From contig KN834750.1 of assembly GCA_000827265.1 (NCBI GenBank), forward strand, positions 372,001 through 436,000: a stretch of 64,000 bases of DNA, in the 5' to 3' direction. Positions 1-11,206 of this stretch are shown piece after piece (position 1 is the first letter of the stretch; each line of letters opens with the position of its first letter). The notes below the pieces were generated by a model. That model made no database searches and was not told where the DNA came from. It saw nothing but the letters and a program-made list of their open reading frames with translations. The position numbers and the translations under genes are program-made. This DNA comes from Collybiopsis luxurians FD-317 M1. Lineage: Eukaryota > Basidiomycota > Agaricomycetes > Agaricales > Omphalotaceae.

Positions 1-1811
1 TGCGCTCCTTTGTGGTCAAAGTCCTAGAAACAAGTCAAACAACATATCAAAAGGGGTTACATGAAGATTACCCACTTGACAGGCTTCAGATTCATGTTGT
101 AATCGAGATGGAGGTAATTCAAGTTTTTACGATGGATCAACAGATTCAACATGTTGTATCCTTGACGGCAGACTTGGAGACCAGCCTCAACCCAGTCAAG
201 TTTGGTCGTCTGGAAAAATTTCGTCGCCTTCAGCTGACGGAACAAATTCTTCTTCGCCATCGCCTTCTCTGGTCGTGTCCTTAACTCATTTAGCACATAG
301 CACTTGAGGAGCTTCTGGTATGAAACTCGGACTTTGACTGGCATATTTGGAGGACAGTGTTCCAAATACCAGTTCTTCACCAACGGAATGTCCTGAGCCC
401 TACGCATACGACCCGATCGTCGGTTGTAGGGTTCTGGTGCCCACCAGAGAGCGATACCATCCGCAGTGAGATCGTTCTCGAGGTCCTTATCTTCAAGGAA
501 AGGATTAATATCCTCGGGAAGTTCAAAGTCGTCATCATCGGCACCGTTTGGTCCGAAAATACTGTCCTCATGCGACACCAAGGGCATGTTCTTCGGCGTG
601 GCACCGCGAGTGGATATCGGGTTAATGAGAGGGTCGTAGTAGAACGCAGGGAGATCGGGGTCGTCGGTTCGGATGTAGACATTTTTGGGAGTGTGATATG
701 GAGAAATGCGAACAGAACGAGGAAGGGAGTTGTAAAGATGGGGAAAGGCAACCTTGTACTCTGTCCTGATCTGTTGGCGGATGATGACTTTGTTGATATC
801 ATTGAATTCGTTCCAGTCTTCGTCAAAGGTGTCCATGTCACGATACAGCGGTTCAAATTTGGGACCACCTGGAATAGCGACGTTCAAAGCCTTGGCAGTG
901 AAGAAGGATTTCTTGTCAAAGAGGTAGCTCGAGTTACGATCCGGCTGGTCGGAAAGAAGAGTTCTACCTAGCCGGTAGAGGTTTGCCATGACTGGAAGAG
1001 ACAGCGACCAATATTTGTACGAAGAACCGTTCACAGCCGGGGTGTCGATGAGCGGTTTGGGGTCATATAACCAATCAATAATAGCTGCGTCTTCTTCCGA
1101 GTCAAGCTCTAGCTGAATCGCCTCCAGAGGTTCCACATCGAGTACGTTGTCTCCATAGTCCAACGGGGGCTCTTCGTCATCGAATGGAGGAAACCGCATT
1201 CGTTTGAAATGCCGACGGTCGCGCTTTTCGCGACGCATAGCGAGCCACATTGCACTCCATTGCGCATGATATACCGGCTCAATGACGCGGGGAATTTCAT
1301 TGACAAAGGTAATGGCACCAGTGATATGGTAAAGCACTGGGACTTCACGGACCTGCTCCCAAGGGTATGGAATGTTCTCGAGCAATTTCATGACTGCATG
1401 AGGAACATACTTGAGAGCTCCAAGATGAACACGCTTGTCGTTTCTGAATTTGCGATTGCTCATGTCACCATGGTCTTTGATGATTTTGCGAACATGTTCG
1501 GGGGGTAGGTCCTAGAAGAAGAAAAAGAGCTGAGAATTCGAGGGGCAGACACCAGTGAGCATTAATACTTACCTGCTTGCCCATGTCAACGTAACCACCC
1601 CTTCTTTTCTCTCCGTACCGCTTCTTTTGCATCTGTACCCATTTCATCGACTTTTGGGCGATGACTGTAAAATTTGGTTTGGTTGTGTTGTGAGTGAGAA
1701 AAATGAGGGAAACGGACCTTCAGGGGTTAATTTTGAGGAAGATGCCCCACTTGACGGAGGAGCCATTCCCGGCGGTGGCATAAAGCCTGGAGGAGGAGGA
1801 GGAATCGACAT
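1..1811 (-). CDS. PRP8: Pre-mRNA-splicing factor Prp8, N-terminal part, cut by the left edge
   Basis: Prp8 is the central U5 snRNP scaffold of the spliceosome and surrounds the catalytic RNA core. The visible part codes about 548 residues from join(1..23, 76..1511, 1573..1664, 1718..1811) on the minus strand. The N-terminus is a Pro-rich leader ([10 protein letters not shown], then [11 protein letters not shown]). It is followed by the family blocks [37 protein letters not shown] and [17 protein letters not shown]. The last partial exon continues as TLTTKER, as in known Prp8. Introns are 52-61 nt with clear GT and AG ends. The start at 1811 is the first ATG of the Pro-rich leader. The remaining ~1,800 residues lie outside, so a Prp8 intein, known in some fungi, cannot be excluded. 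Identity is very secure because Prp8 is among the most conserved eukaryotic proteins. Confidence 0.97.
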
Positions 1812-1922
1812 CCTCAGATGGAAGTACGAGGAGAAGAAATTTGGGTCATGTGTCTATTCTCGTGACTAAGTAGATCTAGCGCCAGGCGTCTGTGGCCCGA
1901 CGCCCATACAAAAAAAAATATA

Positions 1923-4266
1923 ATGGAGAAGCAAGTGGCCTTTACAATCCTAAACGCTCACAATGGCAGCGAGCCATGGAAAACAACTCCGCTCACTTAC
2001 AGGAAGGCAGTTAGTAGTTTATCCCTACTTCTTTCATTTTAGCTAACATTCCGTCAAACAAGTACCCTGCTTCCAGCTATCAAACCCATTCCTGATCCAA
2101 GTGAATCTCATGCTCGCGTTGTAAATACTTTTGCCTTTACTTTTGGCAGAGGTTCAGTGGTCAGTTTAATGTTTCAATACGCGGATTGTCAATAACCGCC
2201 TCTGTAGATATGGAGAATCTGGCCAGCAGTTCTCTTTTATACATGCTTCTCTACAGGTACGTCCTTGCGCGTTCAAGACTGTGCGTTATCCTTGAATTAC
2301 ATCTATCTAGTTATTGTCGTCCTCGAAGAAAAGGCTGGACTGCGAAGTTTGGCGATTCCCAACGTCATGCTGGTAAATCTCTACGGTATCCTCGTTGATC
2401 ATTGCTCTGACCAATATAGACTGTCCTTGGTGTAGTTATTGGTTTTGTCATTTCTTACCGTGCAATGAGCGGCTACGATCGCTACTGGATGGGCAGAACG
2501 GCCTGGTCGGATGTCATAAGAAACTGTAGAACTATGGGACGTCTTCTGTGGTACCATGTCCCCCCAAGGTTAACCCCCAAAACTGCAGAAGAGATTGCCA
2601 CTGGGAAAATGGACCGGACTCCCCAAGAACTGATGAAAGTCATGGCAGAGAAACGACTGGCTCTAGATCTCATTGAAGGTATGTTAATTCCTTAGACGGC
2701 AGTATATGTACTCATTGCCTGTGATAGGGTACGTTCCACGCTTTTCATTTCGAACTCCCAACCGAGTTCCCCTTCAGATACGCTGTCGCTCTCAAACATC
2801 ACATTCGAGGTGCTTCCTCTAACTGTCTTATCCTCGAGCCTATATTCATTCCGATTCAGGTGAACTTGGTATCTACTTCGAAGATCTATATCATCTGGTC
2901 CGCCCGTTACACGAGGTAACTATGTCTCCTGTTTCATCTCGCGCGTATTTATTTCTCTTTCAAGCATGACCACACCATCGAACAAAACAATGCTGCCATT
3001 ACCAACACTCTCCCCGTTCCAACTAAAGTTCGCCGTATTGCATCTAACCCAGCTCTCCCCCAACCTCGATCTGCTCAAACTCACCCCCACCAACCGGAAG
3101 ATCACAAAGGCAAATCTTCCATACATCTTGGAGACCCAATCATCCCACCTATCAACGCTTATGGTACGTTCAGAAGCTCCAACTCCCATAGTCTCCGCCG
3201 AGCATCATCAACGTCCTCTCTTTCCGGCGGCTCTGAGCACAGTGAACACCAACCTCTCAACCCATCGCAGAATCCCGCGCTGCACAAGAGGATAAGGAAC
3301 GTCGAACCAGACCTCATTCCCTTTTCCGGCGTCTTCCGCAACGTCAAGGAATGGCTGAAAGGGACTTACTCCTCGTCTTCAGCCATGGACGAAGATGGTT
3401 GGAGGGACCCATACGGCTTCGATGCCAGTCAGCGAAAATGGAGCGGACCGATTCATCCCCGATTCGGCCGGGAAAAACATCATGCTTACCCGAAAGCCCG
3501 AGGAGAGAATCTTCCCTTGGAGATCTTGCGTTGTCTAAGCGAGTGGTGTAGTGTACTCGAAGACAGGAATACTGTTCCAGGTCTGTTCAACCACGGTCCG
3601 ATTCCAAATTATCTAGCTAAATGGCCGCAAAGGAACAAGTCTTGGAGGCCTAATTAGTTGTATCGCAGCACTGGAAGATTCTCTAGTTACGCTTGAAAGA
3701 ATTTTGACAACTCCGTTGCCTTTCGTTTATTCTGTGCACATACGACAGTGAGTTTGGTATCTAGTGTGGCTGCACGTTGCCCCTTCTCATCTTTCCCTCT
3801 TCAGCACTGTCTGGATTTATCTCTTCTTCCTACCTTTCCAGCTAATTGATCTGTTCACTTGGTACGCCATTCCCGGTAAGTCACTCATAAGCCTAGCCCT
3901 ACAATAAATTTGAATCCACCCTTGCCTTAGGAACGACAATAGCAGCATTCATCTATCTAGGATTCCTTGCTGCTGGAGAAGAAATCGAACAACCATTCGG
4001 TATGTCGTCACTGGACCTGTCTGAAATACTCTCACTGATTATTAATATTACACCTCTTACCATCTTACTTAGGTTACGACGACAACGACTTGGACTTGGA
4101 TTTGTTCTGTCAAGAGATCATCCATGTTGACATCGAGAACCTCAAACGAACTCCATGTCTAAATGCGTACCTCCCTCCGGCTCATAAGCTTACGCATCAG
4201 CGATCCATGCCGCTCATTGAGGTGGCTGATACCATGCCCTCCATTGATTCTCCGGTGCCCAAATGA
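1923..4266 (+). CDS. Bestrophin-like anion channel family protein (UPF0187)
   Basis: Fungal member of the bestrophin/UPF0187 membrane family, presumed anion channels. The best model has 13 exons and 575 codons: join(1923..2009, 2043..2159, 2208..2256, 2311..2372, 2420..2678, 2728, 2778..2809, 2860..2915, 2965..3580, 3633..3747, 3805..3875, 3931..3999, 4073..4266). Family blocks are IWRIWPAVLFYTCFSTVIVV (first membrane segment), TVLGVVIGFVISYRAMSGYD (second), YAVALKHHIRG, GIYYEDLYHLV-like GIYFEDLYHLV, and HTVWIYLFFLPFQLIDLFTW (late membrane hairpin). Residues about 240-390 are a Ser/Pro/His-rich loop that looks disordered. Two points are odd: the frame closes only with a one-base exon at 2728, and intron 1 would be just 33 nt. 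The first exon, and so the start, is the weakest part. The gene diverges from PRP8 with 111 bp between start codons. Confidence 0.88.
2728..2728 (+). other. Candidate single-nucleotide exon
   Basis: The exon before ends GAA G at 2678 and the exon after begins A TAC at 2778. Family alignment from memory requires Glu-Gly-Tyr here, so exactly one base (modulo three) must be added. The base G at 2728 is preceded by gatag and followed by gtacgt. It splits a 99-nt gap into two introns of 49 nt each, the normal size in this window. Confidence 0.5.
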
Positions 4267-4390
4267 AGGGGGGAAGAAAGATCGCATTTTATAGCAATAA
4301 TAATGTTATTTTATATTTCATTCGATTGTATTCGAGCTACAAATACAAGTTTATCTGTATATACAGTATTGCGGACTTTAAATCGGAGTT

Positions 4391-4420
4391 GACACGCTCT
4401 CGCCACACGTGCACCGTGTC
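4391..4420 (+). promoter_or_regulatory. CACGTG box inside a small inverted repeat, dUTPase promoter
   Basis: The palindrome CACGTG lies at 4406-4411, about 54 bp before the dUTPase start. It is flanked by the inverted pair GACACG (4391-4396) and CGTGTC (4415-4420). CACGTG is the core bound by bHLH factors such as Cbf1 or Pho4 types in fungi. Binding here is inference from the motif alone. Confidence 0.3.
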
Positions 4421-4464
4421 TGTTCGCTATTCAAATATTCAGATCCAAACCAAATCCAGCCTTC

Positions 4465-5191
4465 ATGTCTACCACCGACTCACCTCAGGTCAAGAAACGT
4501 AGAATGTCCATTGAACCCTCGGAAGCTCCGGTTGCACCAATTTCTCAACTTCTCGTCAAGAGACACTCGGAAAAAGCCAAGATTCCTTCCAGAGGGTCGC
4601 CACTCAGTGCTGGGTATGACCTCTACAGGTACGAGACTTTTCACACATATACCTATGAACCACTGAAACACGTCTCAGTGCCGAAAAAAAAATCGTTCCT
4701 GCCCATGGGAAAGCCTTAATAGACACTCAAATCTCAATCGCGGTCCCAGCTGGACATTATGGTCGCGTTGCTCCCAGAAGCGGACTAGGTAAGTGTCTGT
4801 GGTCTCTTCTTACGCTCATCTCTCATTGCCTCTGACAGCTTCCAAATTTATGATCGATACTGGCGCAGGAGTCATTGACGCTGACTACCGCGGAATAGTC
4901 TTTGTCCTGCTGTTCAATTTGTCGGACAAAGACTTTGAAGGTGCGATTTGCCTGGCCCGCTTCCCTTGCTTGACTTGCTTGACTGAAATACGCGCTTCTT
5001 AGTCCAGGAGGGCGATCGGATAGCCCAACTCATAATTGAAAAGATACATACACCGGATATACTCGAGGTCCAGGTACGCACGTCGCGTCACGAAACCGGT
5101 TGAGTACTCCTAATTTTCTGAGCAGGATCTCGACAAAACTCTTCGCGGAGCTGGTGGTTTCGGTTCTACTGGCGGTCATGGAGCGCTGTGA
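4465..5191 (+). CDS. DUT1: Deoxyuridine 5'-triphosphate nucleotidohydrolase (dUTPase)
   Basis: Hydrolyses dUTP to dUMP and pyrophosphate, keeping uracil out of DNA and supplying dUMP for thymidylate synthesis. Five exons, join(4465..4628, 4679..4788, 4839..4940, 5003..5073, 5126..5191), give 170 residues, a normal length for the trimeric enzyme. All five dUTPase motifs are visible in order: [25 protein letters not shown] with [17 protein letters not shown], and the C-terminal [11 protein letters not shown] that closes over the active site. The catalytic Asp is in motif III (IDADYRG). The first ~40 residues, including KKRR near residue 10, are variable and could act as a nuclear signal. It is convergent with the PLD gene, with 241 bp between stop codons. 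Confidence 0.97.
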
Positions 5192-5432
5192 AGCTGCGCA
5201 AAGTACTCAGTTTCGTAGTATCGTTAAAGGTTGTATCCAATATTCACCGATAAGACTTAAAAATGACCTCAAGCTACTCAGCGGTGATGACGTCGCGTCT
5301 GGTTCTCAGGAGATTGCGAATTCAATCTCTGCCATGTTCGTTTCAGATCAGAGTATCGTATCCTGGCAATTAATACACTACGAAGATATCATAACTTTAC
5401 ACAGTCCCGGATACTGCAGAAATGTCCATTCT

Positions 5433-8400
5433 TTAATCATAGATAGGAAGGGGAAGCAAACTACCGAAGTTTTCCGAGTCAGTTCCACAAAGAACATTGC
5501 CGAGATAGAGTGCACTTACCGATCGGCATTAAAGAGAAAATTATTTACAGCATCTTCGCCCTCCAGGAATCGAGTAGGATATAACACTGTCAGACAACCG
5601 AGCCATAAGTAATCATCGATGAGCTTGGCATTATTCTTACCAAGGTGACCGTTCAACTGTCCTAGCAAGGCTTCCATTTCGTCTCTTTCCCACTTTTCAA
5701 AACCTTCAATCCCCCTCGTGGGTTTTCGAGTTTTCGGGTCCTTCTCTGAAGCAGATGCACCTAGGTGCATATCTTCCTCACTCGGGCGAGATTTACCATC
5801 GTCTTGCTCATCAAGCTGAGCGCTCTTCCCTTCCAATGGAACATCCTCGTCGCCGGTTTCTGACGGCACACGTCCCACGGCCTCAGGAGTTGCGCTGTCT
5901 CGAGCCTTGGGTTATCCATGCGAACATCAGAAATGTGGTGGCTTATATGGCAGAACAGCGGGGCTTACGGGTTTGTTCAAACGTTCATGGTGAATGACGA
6001 ATTCCTTGTATTGTTTCCAGGTTGTCACCAAATCGTCTGGCACAGCATGAAACACTTTGCGGAATATTTCGGTCTGCACAGGAGTAAGTCAGCTGCAATT
6101 CCGTAAAATCCAATCATACGGCTAACATTGTGAACCGCAGATGCAACCCAAACGTTCATCCAAAAGTCATCGCAGACCGGATCGTCAAATCCCTGTGGAT
6201 CGACCTTTGGCCGTGGCGTCGGAAGCGCCCAGACCTTGTTCCCGAATTTGCTAGCCAATTGTTTGCGAACCAAAGAACGCGCACGGGGAGCTGCCCGCTC
6301 TTGGGAATCCGCGTCGTCTGCGTCTTCTTCGCGAGCGTGTGGTGGTTGATTGTCGGTTTTCGGAGATGTTCTTGCATCTGCGGGCGAACCATACAAGTCA
6401 CCATCCACACGAGGGTCATCTGGAGTGGTGTTTGGGGTATCTTGAGGAAGGCGGGTATCTTTTGAACTTGGAGAATCATTGGCAAGGTCTCCCTTCCCAA
6501 CTTTGTCCGCAATGGGTGCATCATCAGCCTCAGATTCTGACGGGCGATGTTCCATGACTATCTTCTCCTCCAAAGTAGGCACGATTGCGCTAGGCTGTCC
6601 AGAGACTTTTTTACCATCACGTGTAAACATCTGACGTTCCTCTTCAAGACTAGCATTCGTCGCCTTCGCTGGAGCACCCCGGTTCAAACCTATTTTATGA
6701 AGAAGTTCATGTTTCTCCTGACTGCCTGCTTCTCCAGTTGCGTGTGCAGCTAAAGATGACTCAGCTAGCTGACTAAAACCTGGAAGATCAAATGAACTTG
6801 CCTTGGGATATCGCATCCACAGCGTCGTGAACCATAGCACGGACGGGAGTTTTCTGGTGAGATTTTGATAGTTTTGTAACTCCCTCCTCCTTTCCATATT
6901 GTTGTTGCGATTCTGGATCCCAGACTTCCTGGTCGCGCTCCGCCTTTTCAGAATCGTTTGTCATCAGATCTTCTTCGGAGATGGCATCGACATCGACCCC
7001 CAAATGCTCGCGCATCAAACGTTTTCGTAGCGTATGCGCGAAGCGTCCTACTTGGAAAGGACGACCAGCCATTCGCCTACGTTTAATGGTGAGTTTTCCA
7101 TGTAGACGATAGCGGAACTTCACAAACCCGGAAATCATATCTGTGTCTCGAATAACCGCTGCAAGCTCGGAGTCACGATCGCCCCGCTGTGAGCGCTCGT
7201 TGATGTTGGCGCTTCCAATGATTGCTAGACGGTCATCTACTATGCAAACTTTACCATGAATGTAGACCTAAGAAATTTCACTGATCAACAAATCATGACC
7301 AGGTAGAACAATTCCTACCTGTTCTGTAGTCAAAACATCTCCTCGCAACTTCCCCCAGTTTCGGAGTGAGAAAACCGTGATATAATCATCAGGCTACGTT
7401 ATCGGTGAGCTTGAACTCGGGCAACAAGTGAAAAACTCACGTCAATGCCTTCCTTTCTCAGCCTAGCGAAGATTGAGTGTGGTCCTCGAGCAAACGTTCT
7501 GTTCTGGAGCTCAAGGATAATACGGACGGCACTTGCATCACTATGATCAATAGGGAATTCGAAACCGGGTAACAATGGTATGACTATGCAACATTTCCAA
7601 GGGATGTTATCGCGATGGGCGCGGAGGATCCGATGCACGAGAGCATCTCCGATCTTGTTCTCGATTTTGACGTCGTTTGCCACAGTAGAGGTAATAAAGA
7701 ACTGATTTTCGAAGTAGACAAAGTGTTCAGACATTTGAATAGCTATGAAAGTTGAATTAAATAACTGCTCTTGGTATGACGAAACACGAACCTTTCAGAT
7801 AAGCATTCTGAATTGAATGTTCAATCCTAGTTGGAGTGCCAAGGGACCAAGTGCCCGCTGAACGGCAAATTTGCATCTCACAAGTACCAGTAAGCCCCAT
7901 TTGCGTTAATTCTCCTGGTCTGAATTCGGGAGGTGGAAGAAGGAAAGGCATAACCCGACTATGATTCTTAATGCGAAGAAGGTAATTCCATCTAAAGCAA
8001 GAGTTATGGCTCGGCTGAAAATCAATCTTGATTTATATCACCTCTGAACAAAATGGCGAGCCAAATCCCGAGCAGGTTGACCCACAACTTGCATACCAAC
8101 ATCATGCCTTGAAGATACAAATGTGAGCGTGCGGACAAAACGACCAGTAAGCTTCATACCATGGCATTCGAGGAATTCTTGTCCGATCGTACATATCTTC
8201 ATCTGGTTTGTTGAGTTCGAAAAAGTCGGAGACTCGAGCATTGCTGTAATCTTTGCCTATTTTAGAAGTCAGAGAATTCAATGAAAAGGTTTTAGAAGAC
8301 AACTTTCCAGGCCAAATTGGTGGTTGGTCAGGTTCGGGGTCGTCGATCAAGACATGCTGAGGCGAATCCCATCTGAAGGGATGTTACAGACCTGAATTGG

Positions 8401-11086
8401 GCTGCCGTACTGCAAAACTCACCTGCCAAAGCAAAGATCAAGTCCACCCATGAACGCGATGGCCTGATCTATAACCGCAAGTTTTTCATGATGTGCCCAG
8501 TAGAAGGTACCGGTTTGAAAGTGAGAAGGAGAACGTTGGACCATGATGTTAGGATGTAGTGCCGTAAGCCTTGACTTTGTGTAGCTTTCGGCAAATTAGT
8601 TTCGAACATGTAATTAATAAAAACTTTAAGTTACTCACTTGCTGTCGGTTGGTGTAGTGCGACTCGAGACCTCTTGACTGCAGAAGACATCAACAAATAT
8701 CAGAAAAAAATTCGAATTACTGACTAGAGAATGATAAAAATTTTGACCCCTTCTCTAGCTTTAGCTTCTAACAGCTTGTCCAGCCTGTATCGCTCTTTGT
8801 TTGGACGTCGAAGTTGTAGCTCGGGAGAGAGCCACCAATCATGGATATAGATTGTTTCTTTAGCCATCAAAATTGCTCGGGAGAGATTCCAGAAATAGTC
8901 TCGTCCATCCACCAGCCATTGTGTAGCGACATTCATCCGAATCGGAGCAAAACTGTCAAAACGATTCGTTCCAGTATAATGAGATGCAGCAGCAGCTCGT
9001 TCGAGGGCAGTTATCCATTGTAGCATTTGCCTCTGTCAACCGGTATAAGGGCCAGCGGAACTTGAGAGTGTACGTTTACGGCACACCTGATTCCTTGCAA
9101 ACAGCTTTAAACGCGTTTGCGAGTTACTAATATAGAATGTATGCTTGGACACTTCGTTAACATTGGCCTTCTTCTTCTTCTTGTTCGACCAAGGGTGCTC
9201 TTCAGTGTCGTCCGCCGGATTGAGTGGATTGACATTAGTTGATGGATCCCCCATAGGCGTAGGTGGACGAGAAGAAATAGAACTATTTGAAGAAGCACTA
9301 GATGCATCATCTACGTGATCCTGACGACCGACATTTGACGTTGTTCTAGCCCGCGGATGGCCTCCAAGGTGAAGAACTTGCGAAAATCGACCCTTTATTG
9401 AGCCCATGAGAGACATATGTTCAGCTTCATGAGTGTTGACCGATAGACGTCTATCGTCGCCAACGTTCTCCGACTTTTCATCTTGGGAGTCCGGGTGTAA
9501 CAAATTGAGGCCTTGACGGTAATAACGTTTAGGGCGCTCGATTGAGAAGTCAGGATCTAACAAGAAGACATCCCATACGTCCAGCTAGACAAAATATCGT
9601 TAATGTGGATACCGTCCTGAGAGGTACGAAGTCAAAGCATACACACCTCACCAGGCTCTGACATCACTACCAAATAGCTCTCTCGGACTACACACCAGTG
9701 TTGCTCCTTTTTGGCTTTCCAAGAGGTTCCCTTCCTACCGAGGCCGCCAGTTTTGCCATTAGCAGCTTCTATTTGGAGATACCCCCCTTTGTACTGGGCG
9801 CCACCTGTTTGGGCGTGAGTTATAGAGATTGCACTCAATTCAAGAAATCCGCAAAGACGATTAGAAGCTGGATGAAACATCTGATCGAATTCGAAATCAG
9901 TATTGTGGAAGAGTTCAAAGGATTAGGGTATGTACCACTGCTCGGATGAGATCAAGAAGGTAATTCTCTAGGACTTCTCGTTGGAGCCTTGCAAAGTCTG
10001 TATGCCCAACTTGAGTTCCTTTCTCTCGACCCTCCTTCGAAAGAAACTTGAAATATGGCAGACCTATGTGTAACTAGGTCAACATCGACATAGGCCAAAC
10101 GTAAAACGGAACTGACTTGTGCGAGGAAACTCCGGAAGATTGTCCACATTGCGATTGTAAGCATTGTTGAATGCGTAGTGGGTGTGTAAGGAAATGAAAT
10201 CGCGAAGTTGCCTATAAATCACCCAACGGACCGCGCCATTGGCATAGTCGCATTCGATTCGAAAGACAGATTTATGACCTTGCAATGGATGCAAACTATC
10301 GCTGACACGGATTCGTAAACGATGAAGAAGTGCAGGAACTCTTCGATGGCCTTTCTCGTCGCGTTCGAACCAGAGTTTTAACATCAGAGTAGACAAACCT
10401 CCAGTTATGAGTTCATCAGTGATATTAACCGCTTGCGAAGTGACAGCGGAAGGGCCGTGTCCTGGACTAGGGTTTTGGCTGGCGAGCTGTGGTATAAGAG
10501 AGCGAAGACGTCCCCATTTCGCCCGACTGCCTTTCTGGTGGTCTAAAGGTGGTAGCGGATTTTCGCTGTTTACTCTGCGCAAACTGGGACCAATTCTATC
10601 ATCCTCAGGCTCTGTCGCATCGTCCTTCCTGCCAAAAGGTAAATCTGGTGCATTTTCATCTTTGGGAGATTCTTGAAACCACTTCATTAGGTTCCAGCTC
10701 TCGTCCAAAAGCCTGCTTTCCCTTTTCTTTCCTTTCCGGTCGCTGGAGAAAGAGCCGTTACCAACTTCGAGAGCTCCACGGAAGCGCGGAGTGTTAGCAC
10801 CCTCTGTAAATGGAAACCCGTCTGGTTCATCGTCTTGCTGGCTTGTTAGCTTTGTGTCGCCGTTTTCAAGCTTACTGTTGTCACGAGAGCCGGCGGGTGA
10901 GTTTGGAAGAGAATAAACATAAGAAATCGATCGAGGAGGACCGGTCCTCATAGAAGGAGTTGTTGGGGGTGATCTGAAATGGGCATGATTGTTTGGTAGG
11001 TCTATGTGAGTTGGTTGAGCGTTATTATCTTGATTCTGATTCTCTTTGACCTGCGAGACCAGGTCTGCGATTGCACTTGTAGCCAT
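5433..11086 (-). CDS. Phospholipase D with PX and PH domains (Spo14/PLD1 type)
   Basis: Cleaves phosphatidylcholine to phosphatidic acid and choline at membranes. The product is roughly 1,500 residues across many short introns. The N-terminal ~220 residues are Ser/Pro-rich and disordered. A PX-like segment follows near 10050-10270 ([20 protein letters not shown]), then a PH-like segment near 9650-9800, broken by a Ser-rich insert about 9180-9480. The first catalytic HKD motif is [10 protein letters not shown] with FMGGLD (around 8430-8500). The second is HGKVCIVDD with [17 protein letters not shown] (around 7160-7260). An acidic, Lys-rich region with a Glu/Asp-rich insert (about 5700-6950) precedes a conserved tail ending [17 protein letters not shown], then LLPLPIYD on a last 28-nt exon (5433-5460). 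That ending matches the family and fixes the stop. The start at 11086 is the only good ATG. Confidence 0.93.
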
Positions 11087-11206
11087 GCAAGAAGAGAAAG
11101 GCTGAGTGCGGTCGCCGCTGTTTATATTCGATGCGTTAAAGGAAAATCGGAGTCATGACATCACCACCACCCCAACGCAATTTATGTAAATTACATAAAA
11201 AATCAA

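Noticed and set aside
357..971. 204-codon plus-strand frame
   Set aside because: It lies antisense inside the long PRP8 exon, whose protein is unmistakable.
5100..5612. 170-codon plus-strand frame
   Set aside because: It crosses the last dUTPase exon in another frame and runs antisense to the last PLD exons; no family resemblance.
6130..6557. Plus-strand frames antisense to PLD
   Set aside because: The minus strand here codes the acidic insert and conserved parts of phospholipase D.
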